Shown piece by piece: positions 20,464 to 34,500 of a stretch of 64,000 nt of DNA. A program made the position numbers and the translations under genes. This stretch comes from Dama dama (lineage: Eukaryota; Chordata; Mammalia; Artiodactyla; Cervidae). The first letter of the stretch is position 1. Each line of letters opens with the position of its first letter. The stretch is from the NCBI RefSeq assembly GCF_033118175.1, contig NW_026870889.1, forward strand, positions 1,364,001 through 1,428,000, read 5' to 3'. Under the pieces are notes generated by a model. The model had not been told where the DNA came from, ran no database searches, and saw only the letters and a program-made list of their open reading frames with translations.

Positions 20464-23400
20464 GCTTCGGGGTGTTGCCCTCTCCGGGCCCTTGCCCCTG
20501 AGCCTGGGGTCCAGGCACTGGGTCCACACTCCCAGACCAAGGCAGAACCACATGCACACGTCTGTTCCTGACCCCTGCACCGGCAGAGAGCTCGGGGGAG
20601 CCAGAGCCTGTCAGGCAGCTGCTGGGTTGGCTGCCTGTGTGGGAAGGGGCAGAGCCGACCTAGGGGCAAGTTGGGCCTCTTCCTCTCCCTGCTGCCCTGA
20701 GGCTGCTGGGCCAAAGACGTCTTGGGCATCCAGCCCCTTACTGGTCCCTTCCCTCTGACGAGGCCCTCTGAGCTCCAGCACCTTGCAGTGCGGAGACAGC
20801 CCCTGCCAGCAACCTCCTCTCCAAGGAGGCCTCAACCGAGGCCTAGGTCCAGGGGAAAGGCACCAGCGGGGATGGGCCAGTGGAGGCGCACGGGCATGTC
20901 TGGACCCAGTCCCCGCAGCCTGCCCCTTGGTGGGGCAGTACCCCCGGAGGCCAGGAAGGTTTGGGCAAGGCTGCGAGGGGCAGGGGCCCTGCTGGGTCCT
21001 GCCCCTGGCCTGTGGGGCGTCTGAGCACAACCGGCACTCTCCCGCTGGAAGACCTCCCCGTCTGCCTCCAAAGGCCGGTTTGCAAGCACTCCCGCCCGCT
21101 GTTCCCACCAAGTGCGCACAATGCTCCCAAGCCCGGGAGAAAAGCGCTTCGGGGTGGTGCTCTCTCCGGGCCCTTGCCCCTGAGCCTGGGGGCCAGGCAG
21201 GGGGTCCACACTCCCAGGCCAAGGCAGAACCACATGCACACGTCTGTTCTTGCCCCCTGCACCGGCAGAGAGCTCGGGGGAGCCAGAGTCTGTCAGGCAG
21301 CTGCTGGGCTGGCCGCCTTTGTGGGAAGGGGCAGAGCCGACCTAGGGGCAAGTTGGGCCTCTTGCTCTCCCTGCTGCCCTGAGGCTGCTGGGCCAAAGAG
21401 GTCTTGGGCATCCAGCCCTTTGCTTGTCCCTTCCCTCTGACGAGGCCCTCTGAGCTCCAGCACCTTGCAGTGTGGAGACAGCCCCTGCCAGCAACCTCCT
21501 CTCCAAGGAGGCCTCAACCGAGGCCTAGGCCCAGGGGAAAGGCACCAGCGGGGATGAGCCTGGGGAGGCGCCCGGGCATGTCTGGACCCAGTCCCCGCAG
21601 CCTGCCCCTTGGTGGGGCAGTACCCCCGGAGGCCAGGAAGGTCTGGGCAAGGCTGGCCAGGGGCAGGGTCCCTGCTGGGTCCTGCCCCTGGCCTGTGGGG
21701 CCTCTGAGCACAACCGGCCCTCTCCCACTGGAAGACCTCCCCGGCTGCCTCCAAAGGCCGGTTTGCCAACACTCCCGCCCGCTGTTCACGCCAGGCTCGC
21801 ACAATGCTCCCAAGCCCGGGAGAAAAGCGCTTCGGGGTGGTGCTCTATCCGGGCCCTTGCCCCTGAGCCTGGGGGCAAGACAGGGGGAACACACTCCCAG
21901 GCCAAGGCAGAACCACATGCCCACGTCTGTTCCTGTCCCCTGCACCGGCAGAGAGCTTGGGGGAGCCAGAGTCTGTCAGGCAGCTGCTGGGTTGGCCGCC
22001 TGTGTGGGAAGGGGCAGAGCCGCCCTAGGGGCGAGTTGGGCCTCTTGCTCTCCCTGCTGCCCTGAGGCTGCTGGGCCAAAGAGGTCTTGGGCATCCAGCC
22101 CCTTACTGGTCCCTTCCCTCTGACGAGGCCCTCTGAGCTCCAGCACCTTGCAGTGTGGAGACAGCCCCTGCCAGCAACCTCCTCTCCAAGGAGGCCTCAA
22201 CCGAGGCCTAGGCCCAGGGGAAAGGCACCAGCGGGGATGAGCCTGGGGAGGCGCCCGGGCATGTCTGGACCTAGGCCCCGCAGCCTGCCCCTTGGTGGGG
22301 CAGTACCCCCGGAGGCCAGGAAGGTCTGGGCAAGGCTGGACAGGGGCAGGGGCCCTGCTGCGTCCTGCCCCTGGCCTGCGGGGCCTCTGAGCACAACCGG
22401 CCCTCTCACACTGGAAGACCTCCCCGGCTGCCTCCAAAGGCCGGTTTGCAAGCGCTCCCGCCCACTGTTCCCAGCAGGCGTGCACAATGCTCCCAAGCCC
22501 GGGAGAAAAGCGCTTCGGGGTGGTGCTCTCTCCGGGCCCTTGCCCCTGAGCCTGGGGGCAAGGCAGGGTGTCCACACTCCCAGGACAAGGCAGAACCACA
22601 TGCACACGTCTGATCTGCCCCCTGCACCGGCAGAGAGCTCGGGGGAGCCAGAGTCTGTCAGGAAGCTGCTGGGCTGGCCGCCTGTGTGGGAAGGGGCAGA
22701 GCCGACCTAGGGGCAAGTTGGGCCTCTTCCTCTCCCTGCTGCCCTGAGGCTGCTGGGCCAAAGAGGTCTTGGGCATCCAGCCCCTTGCTGGTCCCTTCCC
22801 TCTGACGAGGCCCTCTGAGCTCCAGCACCTTGCAGTGTGGAGACAGCCCCTGCCAGCAACCTCCTCTCCAAGGAGGCCTCAACCGAGGCCTAGGCCCAGG
22901 GGAAAGGCACCAGCGGGGATGAGCCTGGGGAGGCGCCCGGGCATGTCTGGACCCAGTCCCCGCAGCCTGCCCCTTGGTGGGGTAGTACCCCCCGAGGCCA
23001 GGAAGGTCTGGGCAAGGCTGCCAGGGGCAGGGGCCCTGCTGGGTCCTGCCCCTGGCCTGTGGGGCGTCTGAGCACAACCGGCACTCTCCCGCTGGAAGAC
23101 CTCCCCGTCTGCCTCCAAAGGCCGGTTTGCAAGCACTCCCGCCCGCTGTTCCCGCCAGGCTCGCACAATGCTCCCAAGCCCGGGAGAAAAGCGCTTCGGG
23201 GTGGTGCTCTCCCCGGGCCCTTGCCCCTGAGCCTGGGGGCCAGGCAGGGGGAACACACTCCCAGGCCAAGGCAGAACGACATGCACACGTCTGTTCCTGC
23301 CCCCTACACCGGCAGAGAGCTCGGGGGAGCCAGAGACTGCCAGGCTGCTGCTGGGCTGGCTGCCTGTGTGGGACGGGGCAGAGCCCACCTAGGGGCAAGT

Positions 23401-26400
23401 TGGGCCTCTTGCTCTCCCTGCTGCCCTGAGGCTGCTGGGTCAAAGAGGTCTTGGGCATCCAGCCCTTTGCTGGTCCCTTCCCTCTGACGAGGCCCTCTGA
23501 TCTCCAGCACCTTGCAGTGTGGAGACAGCCCCTGCCAGCAACCTCCTCTCCAAGGAGGCCTCAACCGAGGCCTAGGCCCAGGGGAAAGGCACCAGCGGGG
23601 ATGAGCCTGGGGAGGCGCCCGGGGATGTCTGGACCCAGTCTCCGCAGCCTGCCCCTTGGTGGGGCAGTACCCCCGGAGGCCAGGAAGGTCTGGGCAAGGC
23701 TGGCCACGGGCAGGGGCCCTGCTGCGTCCTGCCCCTGGCCTGTGGGGCCTCTGAGCACAACCGGCCCTCTCCCACTGGAAGACATCCCCGGGTGCCTCCA
23801 AAGGCCCGTTTGCCACACTCCCGCCCGCTGTTCCCGCCAGGCACGCACAATGCTCCCAAGCCCGGGAGAAAAGCGCATTGGGTTGGTTCTCTCTCCGGGC
23901 CCTTGCCCCTGAGCCTGGGGGCAAGGCACGGGGAACACACTCCCTGGCCAAGGCAGAACCACATGCCCACGTCTGTTCCTGTCCCCTGCACCGGCAGAGA
24001 GCTTGGGGGAGCCAGAGTCTGGCAGGCAGCTGCTGGGTTGGCCGCCTGTGTGGGAAGGGGCAGAGCCGCCCTAGGGGCAAGTTGGGCCTCTTGCTCTCCC
24101 TGCTGCCCTGAGGCTGCTGGGCCAAAGTCGTCTTGGGCATCCAGCCCCTTACTGGTCCCTTCCCTCTGACGAGGCCCTCTGAACTCCAGCACCTTGCAGT
24201 GTGGAGACAGCCCCTGCCAGCAACCTCCTCTCCAAGGAAGCCTCAACCGAGGCCTAGGCCCAGGGGAAAGGCACCAGCGGGGATGAGCCAGGGGAGGCGC
24301 CCGAGCATGTCTGGACCCAGTCCCCGCAGCCTGCCCCTTGGTGGGGCAGTACCCCCGGAGGCCAGGAAGGTCTGGGCAAGGCTGGCCAGGGGCAGGGGCC
24401 TTCGTGGGTCCCGCCCCTGGCCTGTGGGGCCTCTGAGCACAACCGGCCCTCTCCCACTGGAAGACCTCCCCGGCAGCCTCCAAAGTCCTGTTTGCAAACA
24501 CTCCCGCCCGCTGTTCACGCCAGGCTCGCACAATGCTCCCAAGCCCGGGAGAAAAGCGCATTGGGGTGGTGCTCTCTCCGGGCCCTTGCCCCTGAGCCTG
24601 GGGGCCAGGCAGGGGATCCACAGTCCCAGACCAAGGCAGAACCACATGCCCACGTCTGCTCCTGTCCCCTGCACCGGCAGAGAGCTTGGGGGAGCCAGAG
24701 TCTCTCAGGCAGGTGCTGGGCTGGCCGCCTGTGTGGGAAGGGGCAGAGCCGCCCTAGAGGCAAGTTGGGCCTCTTGCTCTCCCTGCTGCCCGAGGCTGCT
24801 GGGCCAAAGACGTCTTGGGCATCCAGCCCCTTACTGGTCCCTTCCCTCTGACGAGGCCCTCTGAGCTCTAGCACCTTGCAGTGTGGAGACAGCCCCTGCC
24901 AGCAACCTCCTCTCCAAGGAGCCCTCAACCGAGGCCTAGGCCCAGGGGAAAGGCACCAGCGGGGATGAGCCTGGGGATGCGCCCGAGCATGTCTGGACCC
25001 AGTCCCCGCAGCCTGCCCCTTGGTGGGGCAGTACCCCCGGAGGCCAGGAAGGTCTGGGCAAGGCTCGCCAGGGGCAGGGGCCATGCTGCGTCCTGCCCCA
25101 TGCCTGTGGGGCCTCTGAGCACAACCGGCCCTCTCCCACTGGAAGACCTCCCCGGCTGCCTCCAAAGGCCGGTTTGCAAGCGCTCCCGGCCACTGTTCCC
25201 AGCAGGCGTGCACAATGCTCCCAAGCCCGGGAGAAAAGCGCTTCAGGGTGGTGCTCTCTCCGGGCCCTTGCCCCTGAGCCTGGGGGCAAGGCAGGGTGTC
25301 CACACTCCCAGGCCAAGGCAGAACCACATGCACACGTCTGATCTGCCCCATGCACCGGCAGAGAGCTCGGGGGAGCCAGAGTCTGTCAGGCAGCTGCTGG
25401 GCTGGCCGCCTGTATGGGAAGTGGCAGAGCCGACCTAGGGGCAAGTTGGGCCTCTTGCTCTCCCTGCTGCCCTGAGGCTGCTGGGCCAAAGAGGTCTTGG
25501 GCATCCAGCCCCTTGCTGGTCCCTTCCCTCTGAGGAGGCCCTCTGAGCTCCAGCACCTTGCAGTGTGGAGACAGCCCCTGCCAGCAACCTCCTCTCCAAG
25601 GAGGCCTCAACCGAGGCCTAGGCCCAGGGGAAAGGCACCAGCGGGGATGAGCCTGGGGAGGAGCCCGGGCATGTCTGGACCCAGTCCCCGCAGCCTGCCC
25701 CTTGGTGGGGCAGTACACCCGGAGGCCAGGAAGGTCTGGGCAAGGCTGGCCAGGGGCAGGGGACCTGCTGGGTCCTGCCCCTGGCCTGTGGGGCCTCTGA
25801 GCACAACCGGCCCTCTCCCACTGGAAGACCTCCCCGGCTGCCTCCAAAGGCTGGTTTGCAAGAGCTCCCGCCCACTGTTCCCAGCAGGCGTGCACAATGC
25901 TCCCAAGCCCGGGAGAAAAGCGCTTCGGGGTGGTGCTCTCTCCGGGCCCTTGCCCCTGAGCCTGGGGGCAAGGCAGGGTGTCCACACTCCCAGGCCAAGG
26001 CAGAACCACAAGCACACGTCTGATCTGCCCATGCACCGGCAGAGAGCTCGGGGGACCCAGAGTCTGTCAGGCAGCTGCTGGGCTGGCCGCCTGTGTGGGA
26101 AGGGGCAGTACCGACCTAGGGGCAAGTTGGGCCTCTTGCTCTCCCTGCTTCCCTGAGGCTGCTGGGCCAAAGAGGTCTTGGGCATCGAGCCCCTTGCTGG
26201 TCCCTTCCCTCTGACGAGGCCCTCTGAGCTCCAGCACCTTGCAGTGTGGAGACAGCCCCTGCCAGCAACCTCCTCTCCAAGGAGGCCTAAACCGAGGCCT
26301 AGGCCCAGGGGAAAGGCACCAGCGGGGATGAGCCTGGGGAGGCGTCCGGGCATGTCTGGACCCAGTCCCCGCAGCCTGCCCCTTGGTGGGGCAGTACCCC

Positions 26401-29400
26401 CGGAGGCCAGGAAGGTCTGGGAAAGGCTGGCCAGGGGCAGGGGCCCTGCTGGGTCCTGCCCCTGGCCTGTGGGGCCTCTGAGCACAACCGGCCCTCTCCC
26501 ACTGGAAGACCTCCCCGGCTGCCTCCAAAGGCCGGTTTGCAAGCACTCCCGCCCACTGTTCCCACCAAGCGCGTACAATGCTCCCAAGCCCGGGAGAAAA
26601 GCACTTCGGGGTGGTGCTCTCTCCGGGCCCTTGCCCCTGAGCCTGGGGGCCAGGCAGGGGGTCCACACTCCCAGGCCAAGACAGTACCACATGCACACGT
26701 CTGTTCCTGCCCCCTGCACCGGCAGAGAGCTCGGGGGAGCCAGAGTCTGTCAGGCAGCTGCTGGGCTGGCCGCCTGTGTGGGAAGGGGCAGAGCCGACCT
26801 AGGGGCAATTTGGGCCTCTTGCTCTCCCTGGTGCCCTGAGGCTGCTGGGCCAAAGAGGTCTTGGGCATCCAGCCCCTTGCTGGTCCCTTCCCTCTGACGA
26901 GGCCCTCTGAGCTCCAGCACCTTGCAGTGTGGAGACAGCCCCTGCCAGCAACCTCCTCTCCAAGGAGGCCTCAACCAAGGCCTAGGACCATGGGAAAGGC
27001 ACCAGCGGGGATGAGCCTGGGGAGGCGCCCGGGCATGTCTGGACCCAGTCCCCGCAGCCTGCCCCTTGGTGGGGCAGTACCCCCGGAGGCCAGGAAGGTC
27101 TGGGCAAGGCTGGCCAGGGGCAGGGGCCCTGCTGGGTCCTGCCCCTGGCCTGTGGGGCCTCTGAGCACAACCGGCCCTCTCCCACTGGAAGACCTCCCCG
27201 GCTGCCTCCAAAGGCCGGTTTGCCAACACTCCCGCCCGCTGTTCCCGCCAGGCACGCACAATGCTCCCAAGCCCGGGAGAAAAGCGCTTCGGGGTGTTGC
27301 TCTCTCCGGGCCCTTGCCCCTGAGCCTGGGGGCCAGGCAGTTGGTCTACACTCCCAGACCAAGGCAGAACCACATGCACACGTCTGTTCCTGACCCCTGC
27401 ACCGGCAGAGAGCTCGGGGGAGCCAGAGTCTGTCAGGCAGCTGCTGGGCTGGCCGCCTGTGTGGGAAGGGGCAGAGCCGACCTAGGGGCAAGTTGGGCCT
27501 CTTCCTCTCCCTGCTGCCCTGAGGCTGCTGGGCCAAAGTGGTCTTGGGCATCCAGCCCCTTGCTGGTCCCTTCCCTCTGACGAGGCCCTCTGAGCTCCAG
27601 CACCTTGCAGTGTGGAGACAGCCCCTGCCAGCAACCTCCTCTCCAAGGAGGCCTCAACCGAGGCCTAGGCCCAGGGGAAAGGCACCAGCGGGGATGAGCC
27701 TGGGGAGGCGCCCGGGCATGTCTGGACCCAGTTCCCGCAGCCTGCCCCTTGGTGGGGCAGTACCCCCGGAGGCCAGGAAGGTCTGGGCAAGGCTGCCAGG
27801 GGCAGGGACACTGCTGGGTCCTTCCCCTGGCCTGTGGGGCGTCTGAGCACAACCGGCACTCTCCCGCTGGAAGACCTCCCCGTCTGCCTCCAAAGGCCGG
27901 TTTGCAAGCACTTCCGCCCGCTGTTCCCGCCAGGCACGCACAATGCTCCCAAGCCCGGGAGAAAAGCGCTTCGGGGTGGTGCTCTCTCCGGGCCCTTGCC
28001 CCTGAGCCTGGGGGCCAGGCAGGGGGAACACACTCCCAGGCCAAGGCAGAACGACATGCACACGTCTGTTCCTGCCCACTACACCGGCAGAGAGCTCAGG
28101 GGAGCCAGATACTGCCAGGTTGCTGCTGGGCTGGCTGCCTGTGTGGGACGGGGCAGAGCCGACCTAGGGGCAAGTTGGGCCTCTTGCTCTCCCTGCTGCC
28201 CTGAGGCTGCTGGGTCAAAGAAGTCTTGGGCATCCAGCCCTTTGCTGGTCCCTTCCCTCTGACGAGGCCCTCTGAGCTCCAGCACCTTGCAGTGTGGAGA
28301 GAGCCCCTGCCAGCAACCTCCTCTCCAAAGAGGCCTCAACCGAGGCCTAGGCCCAGGGGAAAGGCACCAGCGGGGATGATCCTGGGGAGGCGCACGGACA
28401 TGTCTGGACCCAGTCCCCGCAGCCTGCCCCTTGGTGGGGCGGTACCCCCGGAGGCCAGGAAGGTCTGGGCAAGGCTGGCCAGGGGCAGGGGCCCTGGTGG
28501 GTCCCGCCCCTGGCCTGTGGGGCCTCTGAGCACAACCGGCCTCTCCCACTGGAAGACCTCCCTGGCTGCCTCCAAAGTCCTGTTTGCAAACACTCCCGCC
28601 CGCTGTTCACGCCAGGCTCGCACAATGCTCCCAAGCCCGGGAGAAAAGCGCATTGGGGTGGTGCTCTCTCCGGGCCCTTGCCCCTGAGCCTGGGGGCAAG
28701 GCAGGGGGAACACACTACCTGGCCAAGGCAGAACCACATGCCCACGTCTGTTCCTGTCCCCTGCACCGGCAGAGAGCTTGGGGGAGCCAGAGTCTGTCAG
28801 GCAGCTGCTGGGTTGGCCGCCTGTGTGGGAAGGGGCAGAGCCGACCTAGGGGCAAGTTGGGCCTCTTGCTCTCCCTGCTGCCCTGAGGCTGCTGGGCCAA
28901 AGACGTCTTAGGCATCCAGCCCCTTACTGGTCCCTTCCCTCTGACGAGGCCCTCTGAGCTCCAGCACCTTGCAGTGTGGAGACAGCCCCTGCCAGCAACC
29001 TCCTCTCCAAGGAGGCCTCAACCGAGGCCTAGGCCTAGGGGAAAGGCACCAGCAGGGATGAGCCAGGGGAGGCGCCCGAGCATGCCTGGACCCAGTCCCC
29101 GCAGCCTGCCCCTTGGTGGAGCAGTACCCCCGGAGGCCAGGAGGGTTTGGGCAAGGCTGTCCAGGCGCAGGGGCCCTGCTGGGTCCTGCCCCTTGCCTGT
29201 GGGGCCTCTGAGCACAACCGGCCCTCTCCCACTGGAAGACCTCCCCGGCTGCCTCCAAAGGCCGGTTTGCAAGCGCTCCCGCCCACTGTTCCCAGCAGGC
29301 GTGCACAATGCTCCCAAGCCCGGGAGAAAAGCGCTTCAGGGTGGTGCTCTCTCCGGGCCCTTGCCCCTGAGCCTGGGGGCAAGGCAGGGTGTCCACACTC

Positions 29401-30044
29401 CCAGGCCAAGGCAGAACCACATGGACACGTCTGATCTGCCCCATGCACCGGAGGAGAGCTCGGGGGGGCCAGAGTCTGTCAGGCAGCTGCTGGGCTGGCC
29501 GCCTGTATGGGAAGTGGCAGCGCGGACCTAGGGGCAAGTTGGGCCTCTTGCTCTCCCTGCTGCCCTGAGGCTGCTGGGCCAAAGAGGTCTTGGGCATCCA
29601 GCCCCTTGCTGGTCCCTTCCCTCTGACGAGGCCTTCTGAGCTCCAGAACCTTGCAGTGTGGAGACAGCCCCTGCCAGCAACCTCCTCTCCAAGGAGGCCT
29701 CAACCGAGGCCTAGGCCCAGGTGAAAGGCACCAGCGGGGATGAGCCTGGGGAGGCGCCCGGGCATGTCTGGACCCAGTCCCCGCAGCCTGCCCCTTGGTG
29801 GGGCAGTACCCCCGGAGGCCAGGAAGGTCTGGGCAAGGCTGGCCAGGGGCAGGGGCCCTGCTGGGTCCTGCCCCTGGCCTGTGGGGCCTCTGAGCACAAC
29901 CGGCCCTCTCCCACTGGAAGACCTCCCCGGCTGCCTCCAAAGGCCGGTTTGCAAGCACTCCCGCCCACTGTTCCCACCAAGCGCGTACAATGCTCCCAAG
30001 CCCGGGAGAAAAGCGCTTCGGGGTGGTGCTCTCTCCGGGCCCTT

Positions 30045-31589
30045 GGAAGACCTCCCTGGCTGCCTCAAAAGGCCGGTTTGCAAGCACTCACGTCCGCTGT
30101 TCCCGCCAGCCACGCACAATCCTCCAAAACCCCGGAGAAAAGCGCTTCGGGGTGGTGTTCTCTCCGTGCCCATGGAAGACCTCCCGGGGTGCCCCCAAAG
30201 GCCGGTTTGAAAGCACTCCCACTCGCTGTTCCAGCCATCCGCGCAAATGTTCCAAGCCCGGGAGAAAAGCGCTTCTGGGTGGTGCTCTCTCCTGGCCCTT
30301 GGAAGACCTCCCCGGCTGCCTCCAATGGCCAGTTTGCAAGCACTCATGCCCGCTGTTCCCACCAGCCGCGCACAATGCTTCCAAGCCCGGGAGAAAAGCT
30401 TTTTGGGGTGGTGCTCACCCGGGCCCTGGAAGACCTCCCCGGCTGCCTGCAAAGGCCGGTTTTCAAGCACTCCTGCCTGCTGTTCCCGCCACCCGCGCAC
30501 AATACTCCCAAGCCCGGGAGAAAAGCGCTTCGGGGTGGTGCTCTCTACAGGCCCTTGGAAGACCTCCCCGGCTGCCTCCAAAGGCCGGTTTTCAAGCACT
30601 CCTGCCTGCTGTTCCCGCCACCCGCGCACAATACTCCCAAGCCCGGGAGAAAAGCGCTTCGGGGTGGTGCTCTCTACAGGCCCTTGGAAGACCTCCCCGG
30701 CTGCCTCCAAAGGCCGGTTTGCAAGCTCTCATGCCCGTTGTTCCCACCAGCCGCGCACAATGCTCCCAAGCCCGGGAGAAAAGCATTTTGGGGTGGTGCT
30801 CACTCCGGGCCCTTGGAAGACCTCCCCGGCTGCCTCCAAAGGCCAGTTTGCAAGCAGTCCTGCCTGCTGTTCCCGCCAGCCGCGCACAATGCTCCCAAGC
30901 CCGGGAGAAAAGCGCTTCGGGGTGGTGCTCTCTCCGGGCACTTTCAAGACCTCCCCGGCTGCCTCCAAAGGCCGGTTTGTAAGTACTCATTCCCGCTGCT
31001 TCCGCCAGCCACGCACAATGCACCCAAGCCCGGGAGAAAAGCATTCTGGGGTGGTGCTCTCTCCGGGCCCTTGGAAGACCTCCCGGGCTGCCTCCAAAGG
31101 CCGGTTTGCAAGCACTCATGTCCGCTGTTCCCGACAGCCGCGCACAATGCTCCCAAGCCCGGGAGAAAAGCATTTTGGGGTGGTGATCAGTCCGGTGCCC
31201 TTGGAAGAACTCCCCGGCTGCCTCCAAAGGACAGTTTGCAAGCACTCATGCCCGCTGTTCCCACCAGCCGCGCACAATGCTCCCAAGACCGTGAGAAAAG
31301 CGCTTCGGGGTGGTGTTCTACTAGGGACCATGGAGGACCTCCCCGGCTGCCCCCAAAGGCCGGTTTGCAAGCACTCCCACTCGCTGTTCCCGCCAGCCAC
31401 ACACAATGTTCCAAAACCCCGGATAAAAGCGCTTCGAGGTGGTGCTCTCTCCGGGCCCTTGGAAGACCTCCCCGGCTGCCTCCAAAGGCCGGTTTGCCAA
31501 CACTTGCGCCCGCTGTTACCGCCAGGCACGCACAATGCTCCCAAGCCCGGGAAAAAAGCGCTTCGGGGTGGTGCTCTCACCGGGCCCTT
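30045..31589. repeat. S block 4 (12 short monomers)
   Basis: The block starts after an L unit whose S carries CCCACCAAGCGCGTACAATG. It contains a near-exact tandem duplication of one monomer, around 30439-30567 and 30568-30696: both read GGTTTTCAAGCACTCC and CACAATACTCCC, and both end CTCTCTACAGGCCCTT. It ends with CTCACCGGGCCCTT|GCCCC, the same junction haplotype as S blocks 0-3. Its monomers overlap in type with S block 6 (CAAATGTTCCAAGCC, AAAAGCTTTTTGGGG). Confidence 0.93.
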
Positions 31590-34500
31590 GCCCCTGAGCC
31601 TGGGGGCAATGCAGGGAGAACACACTCCCAGGCCAAGGCAGAACCACATGCACACGTCTGTTCCTGGTCCCTGCACCGGCAGAGAGCTCGGGGGAGCCAG
31701 AGTATGCCAGGCAGCTGCTGGGCTGGCGGCCTGTGTGGAAAGGGGCAGAGCCGACCTAGGGGCAAGTTGGGCCTCTTGCTCTCCCTGCTGCCCTGAGGCT
31801 GCAGGGCCAAAGAGGTCTTGGGCATCCAGCCCCTTGCTGGTCCCTTCCCTCTGAAGAGGCCCTCTGAGCTCCAGCACCTTGCAGTGTGGAGACAGCCTCT
31901 GCCAGCAACCTCCTCTCCAAGGAGGCCTCAACCGAGTCCTAGGCCTAGGGGAAAGACACCAGCGGGGATGAGCCTGGGGAGGCGCCCGGGCATGTCTGGA
32001 CCCAGTCCCCGCAGCCTGCCCCTTGGTGGGGCAGTACCCCCGGAGGCCAGGAAGGTTTGGGCAAGGCTGCCAGGGGCAGGGACACTGCTGGGTCCTGCCC
32101 CTGGCCTGTGGGGCGTCTGAGCAAAACCGGCACTCTCCCGCTGGAAGACCTCCCCGTCTGCCTCCAAAGGACGGTTTGCAAGCACTCCCACCCGCTGTTC
32201 CCGCCAGGCACGCACAATGCTCCCAAGCCCGGGAGAAAAGCGCTTCGGGGTGGTGCTCTCCTCGGGCCCTTGCCCCTGAGACTGGGGGCCAGGCAGGTGG
32301 AACACACTCCCAGGCCAAGGGAGAACGACATGCACAGATCTGTTCCTGCCCCCTACACCGGCAGAGAGCTCGGGGGAGCCAGAGACTGCCAGGCTGCTGC
32401 TGGGCTGGCTGCCTGTGTGGGACGGCGCAGAGCCGACCTATGGGCAAGTTGGGCCTCTTGCTCTCCCTGCTGCCCTGAGGCTGCTGGGTCAAAGCGGTCT
32501 TGGGCATCCAGCCCTTTGCTGGTCCCTTCCCTCTGACGAGGCCCTCTGAGCTCCAGCACCTTGCAGTGTGGAGACAGCCCGGGCCAGCAACCTCCTCTCC
32601 AAGGAGGCCTCAACCGAGGCCTACGCCCAGGGGAAAAGCACCAGCGGGGATGATCCTGGGGAGGCGCTCGGACATGTCTGGACACAGTCCCCGCAGCCTG
32701 CCCCTTGGTGGGGCAGTACCCCCGGAGGCCAGGAAGGTCTGTGCAAGGCTGGCCAGGGGCAGGGGCCCTGCTGGGTCCCGCCCCTGGCCTGTGAGGCCTC
32801 TGAGAACAACCGGCCCTCTCCCACTGGAAGACCTCCCCGGCTGCCTCCAAAGGCCGGTTTGCCAGCGCTCCCGCCCACTGTTCCCAGCAGGCGTGCACAA
32901 TGCTCCCAAGCCCGGGAGAAAAGCGCTTCAGGGTGGTGCTCTCTCCGGGCCCTTGCCCCTGAGCCTGGGGGCAATGCAGGGGGAACACACTCCCAGGCTA
33001 AGTCAGAACCACATGCACACGTCTGATCTGCCCCCTGCACCGGCAGAGAGCTCGGGGGATCCAGAGTCTGTCAGGCAGCTGCTGGGCTGGCCGCCTGTGT
33101 GGGAAGGAGCAGAGCCGACCTAGGGGTAAGTTGGGCCTCTTGCTCTCCCTGCTGCCCTGAGGCTGCTGGGCCAAAGAGGTCTTGGGCATCCAGCCCCTTG
33201 CTGGTCCCTTCCCTCTGACGAGGCCCTCTGAGCTCCAGCACCTTGCAGTGTGGAGACAGCCCCTGCCAGCAACCTCCTCTCCAAGGAGGCCTAAACCGCG
33301 GCCTAGGCCCAGGGGAAAGGCACCAGCGGGGATGAGACTGGGGAGGCGCCCGGGCATGTCTGGACCCAGTCCCCGCAACCTGCCCCTTGGTGGGGCAGTA
33401 CCCCCGGAGGCCAGGAAGGTCTGGGAAACGCTGGCCAGGGGCAGGGGCCCTGCTGGGTCCTGCCCCTGGCCTGTGAGGCCTCTGAGCACAACCGGCCCTC
33501 TCCCACTGGAAGACCTCCCCGGTTGCCTCCAAAGGCCGGTTTGCAAGCGCTCCCGCCCACTGTTCCCAGCAGACGTGCACAATGCTCCTAAGCCCGGGAG
33601 AAAAGCGCTTCAGGGTGGTGCTCTCTCTGGGCCCTTGCCCCTGAGCCTGGGGGCAAGGCAGGGTGTCCACACTCCCAGGCCAAGGCAGAACCACATGCAC
33701 ACGTCTGATCTGCCCCCTGCACCGGCAGAGAGCTCGGGGGAGCCAGAGTCTGTCAGGCAGCTGCTGGGCTGGCCGCCTGTGTGGGAAGTGGCAGAGCCGA
33801 CCTAGGGGCAAGTTGGGCCTCTTGCTCTCCCTGCTGCCCTGAGGCTGCTGGGCCAAAGAGGTCTTGGGCATCCAGCCCCTTGCTGGTCCCTTCCCTCTGA
33901 CGAGGCCCTCTGAGCTCCAGCACCTTGCAGTGTGGAGACAGCCCCTGCCAGCAACCTCCTCTCCAAGGAGGCCTAAACCGAGGCCTAGGCCCAGGGGAAA
34001 GGCACCAGCGGGGATGAGCCTGGGGAGGCGCCCGGGCATGACTGGACCCAGTCCCCGCAGCCTGCCCCTTGGTGGGGCAGTACCACCGGAGGCCAGGAAG
34101 GTCTGGGCAAGGCTGGCCAGGGGCAGGGGCCCTGCTGGGTCCTGCCCCTGGCCTGTGGGGCCTCTGAGGACAACCGGCCCTCTCCCACTGGAAGACCTCC
34201 CCGGCTGCCTCCAAAGCCCGGTTTGCCAACACTCCCGCCCGCTGTTCTCGCCAGGCACGCACAATTCTCCCAAGCCCGGGAGAAAAGCGCTTCGGGGTAT
34301 TGCTCTCTCCGGGCCCTTGCCCCTGAGCGTGGGGGCCAGGCAGTGGGTCCACACTCCCAGACCAAGGCAGAACCACATGCACACGTCTGTTCCTGCCCCC
34401 TACACCGGCAGAGAGCTCGGGGGAGCCAGAGTCTGTCAGGCAGCTGCTGGGCTGGCCGCCTGTGTGGGAAGGGGCAGAGCCGACTTAGGGGCAAGATGGG

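Larger units (their letters stand above)
17081..30044. repeat. L block 4 (19 composite units)
   Basis: X modules begin near 17081, 17763, 18446, 19128, 19811, 20494, 21176, 21859, 22541, 23223, 23905, 24588, 25269, 25950, 26633, 27315, 27998, 28680 and 29362, a mean spacing of about 682 bp. The first five units match copy 3. The rest are a mixed series of variants A, B, C and others with no obvious short higher-order period. Small deletions occur, for example CTGCTGCCCGAGGC near 24786 and CCGGCCTCTCCC near 28537. No gene is supported. Open frames of about 100-370 codons on both strands are repeat-derived. Confidence 0.93.
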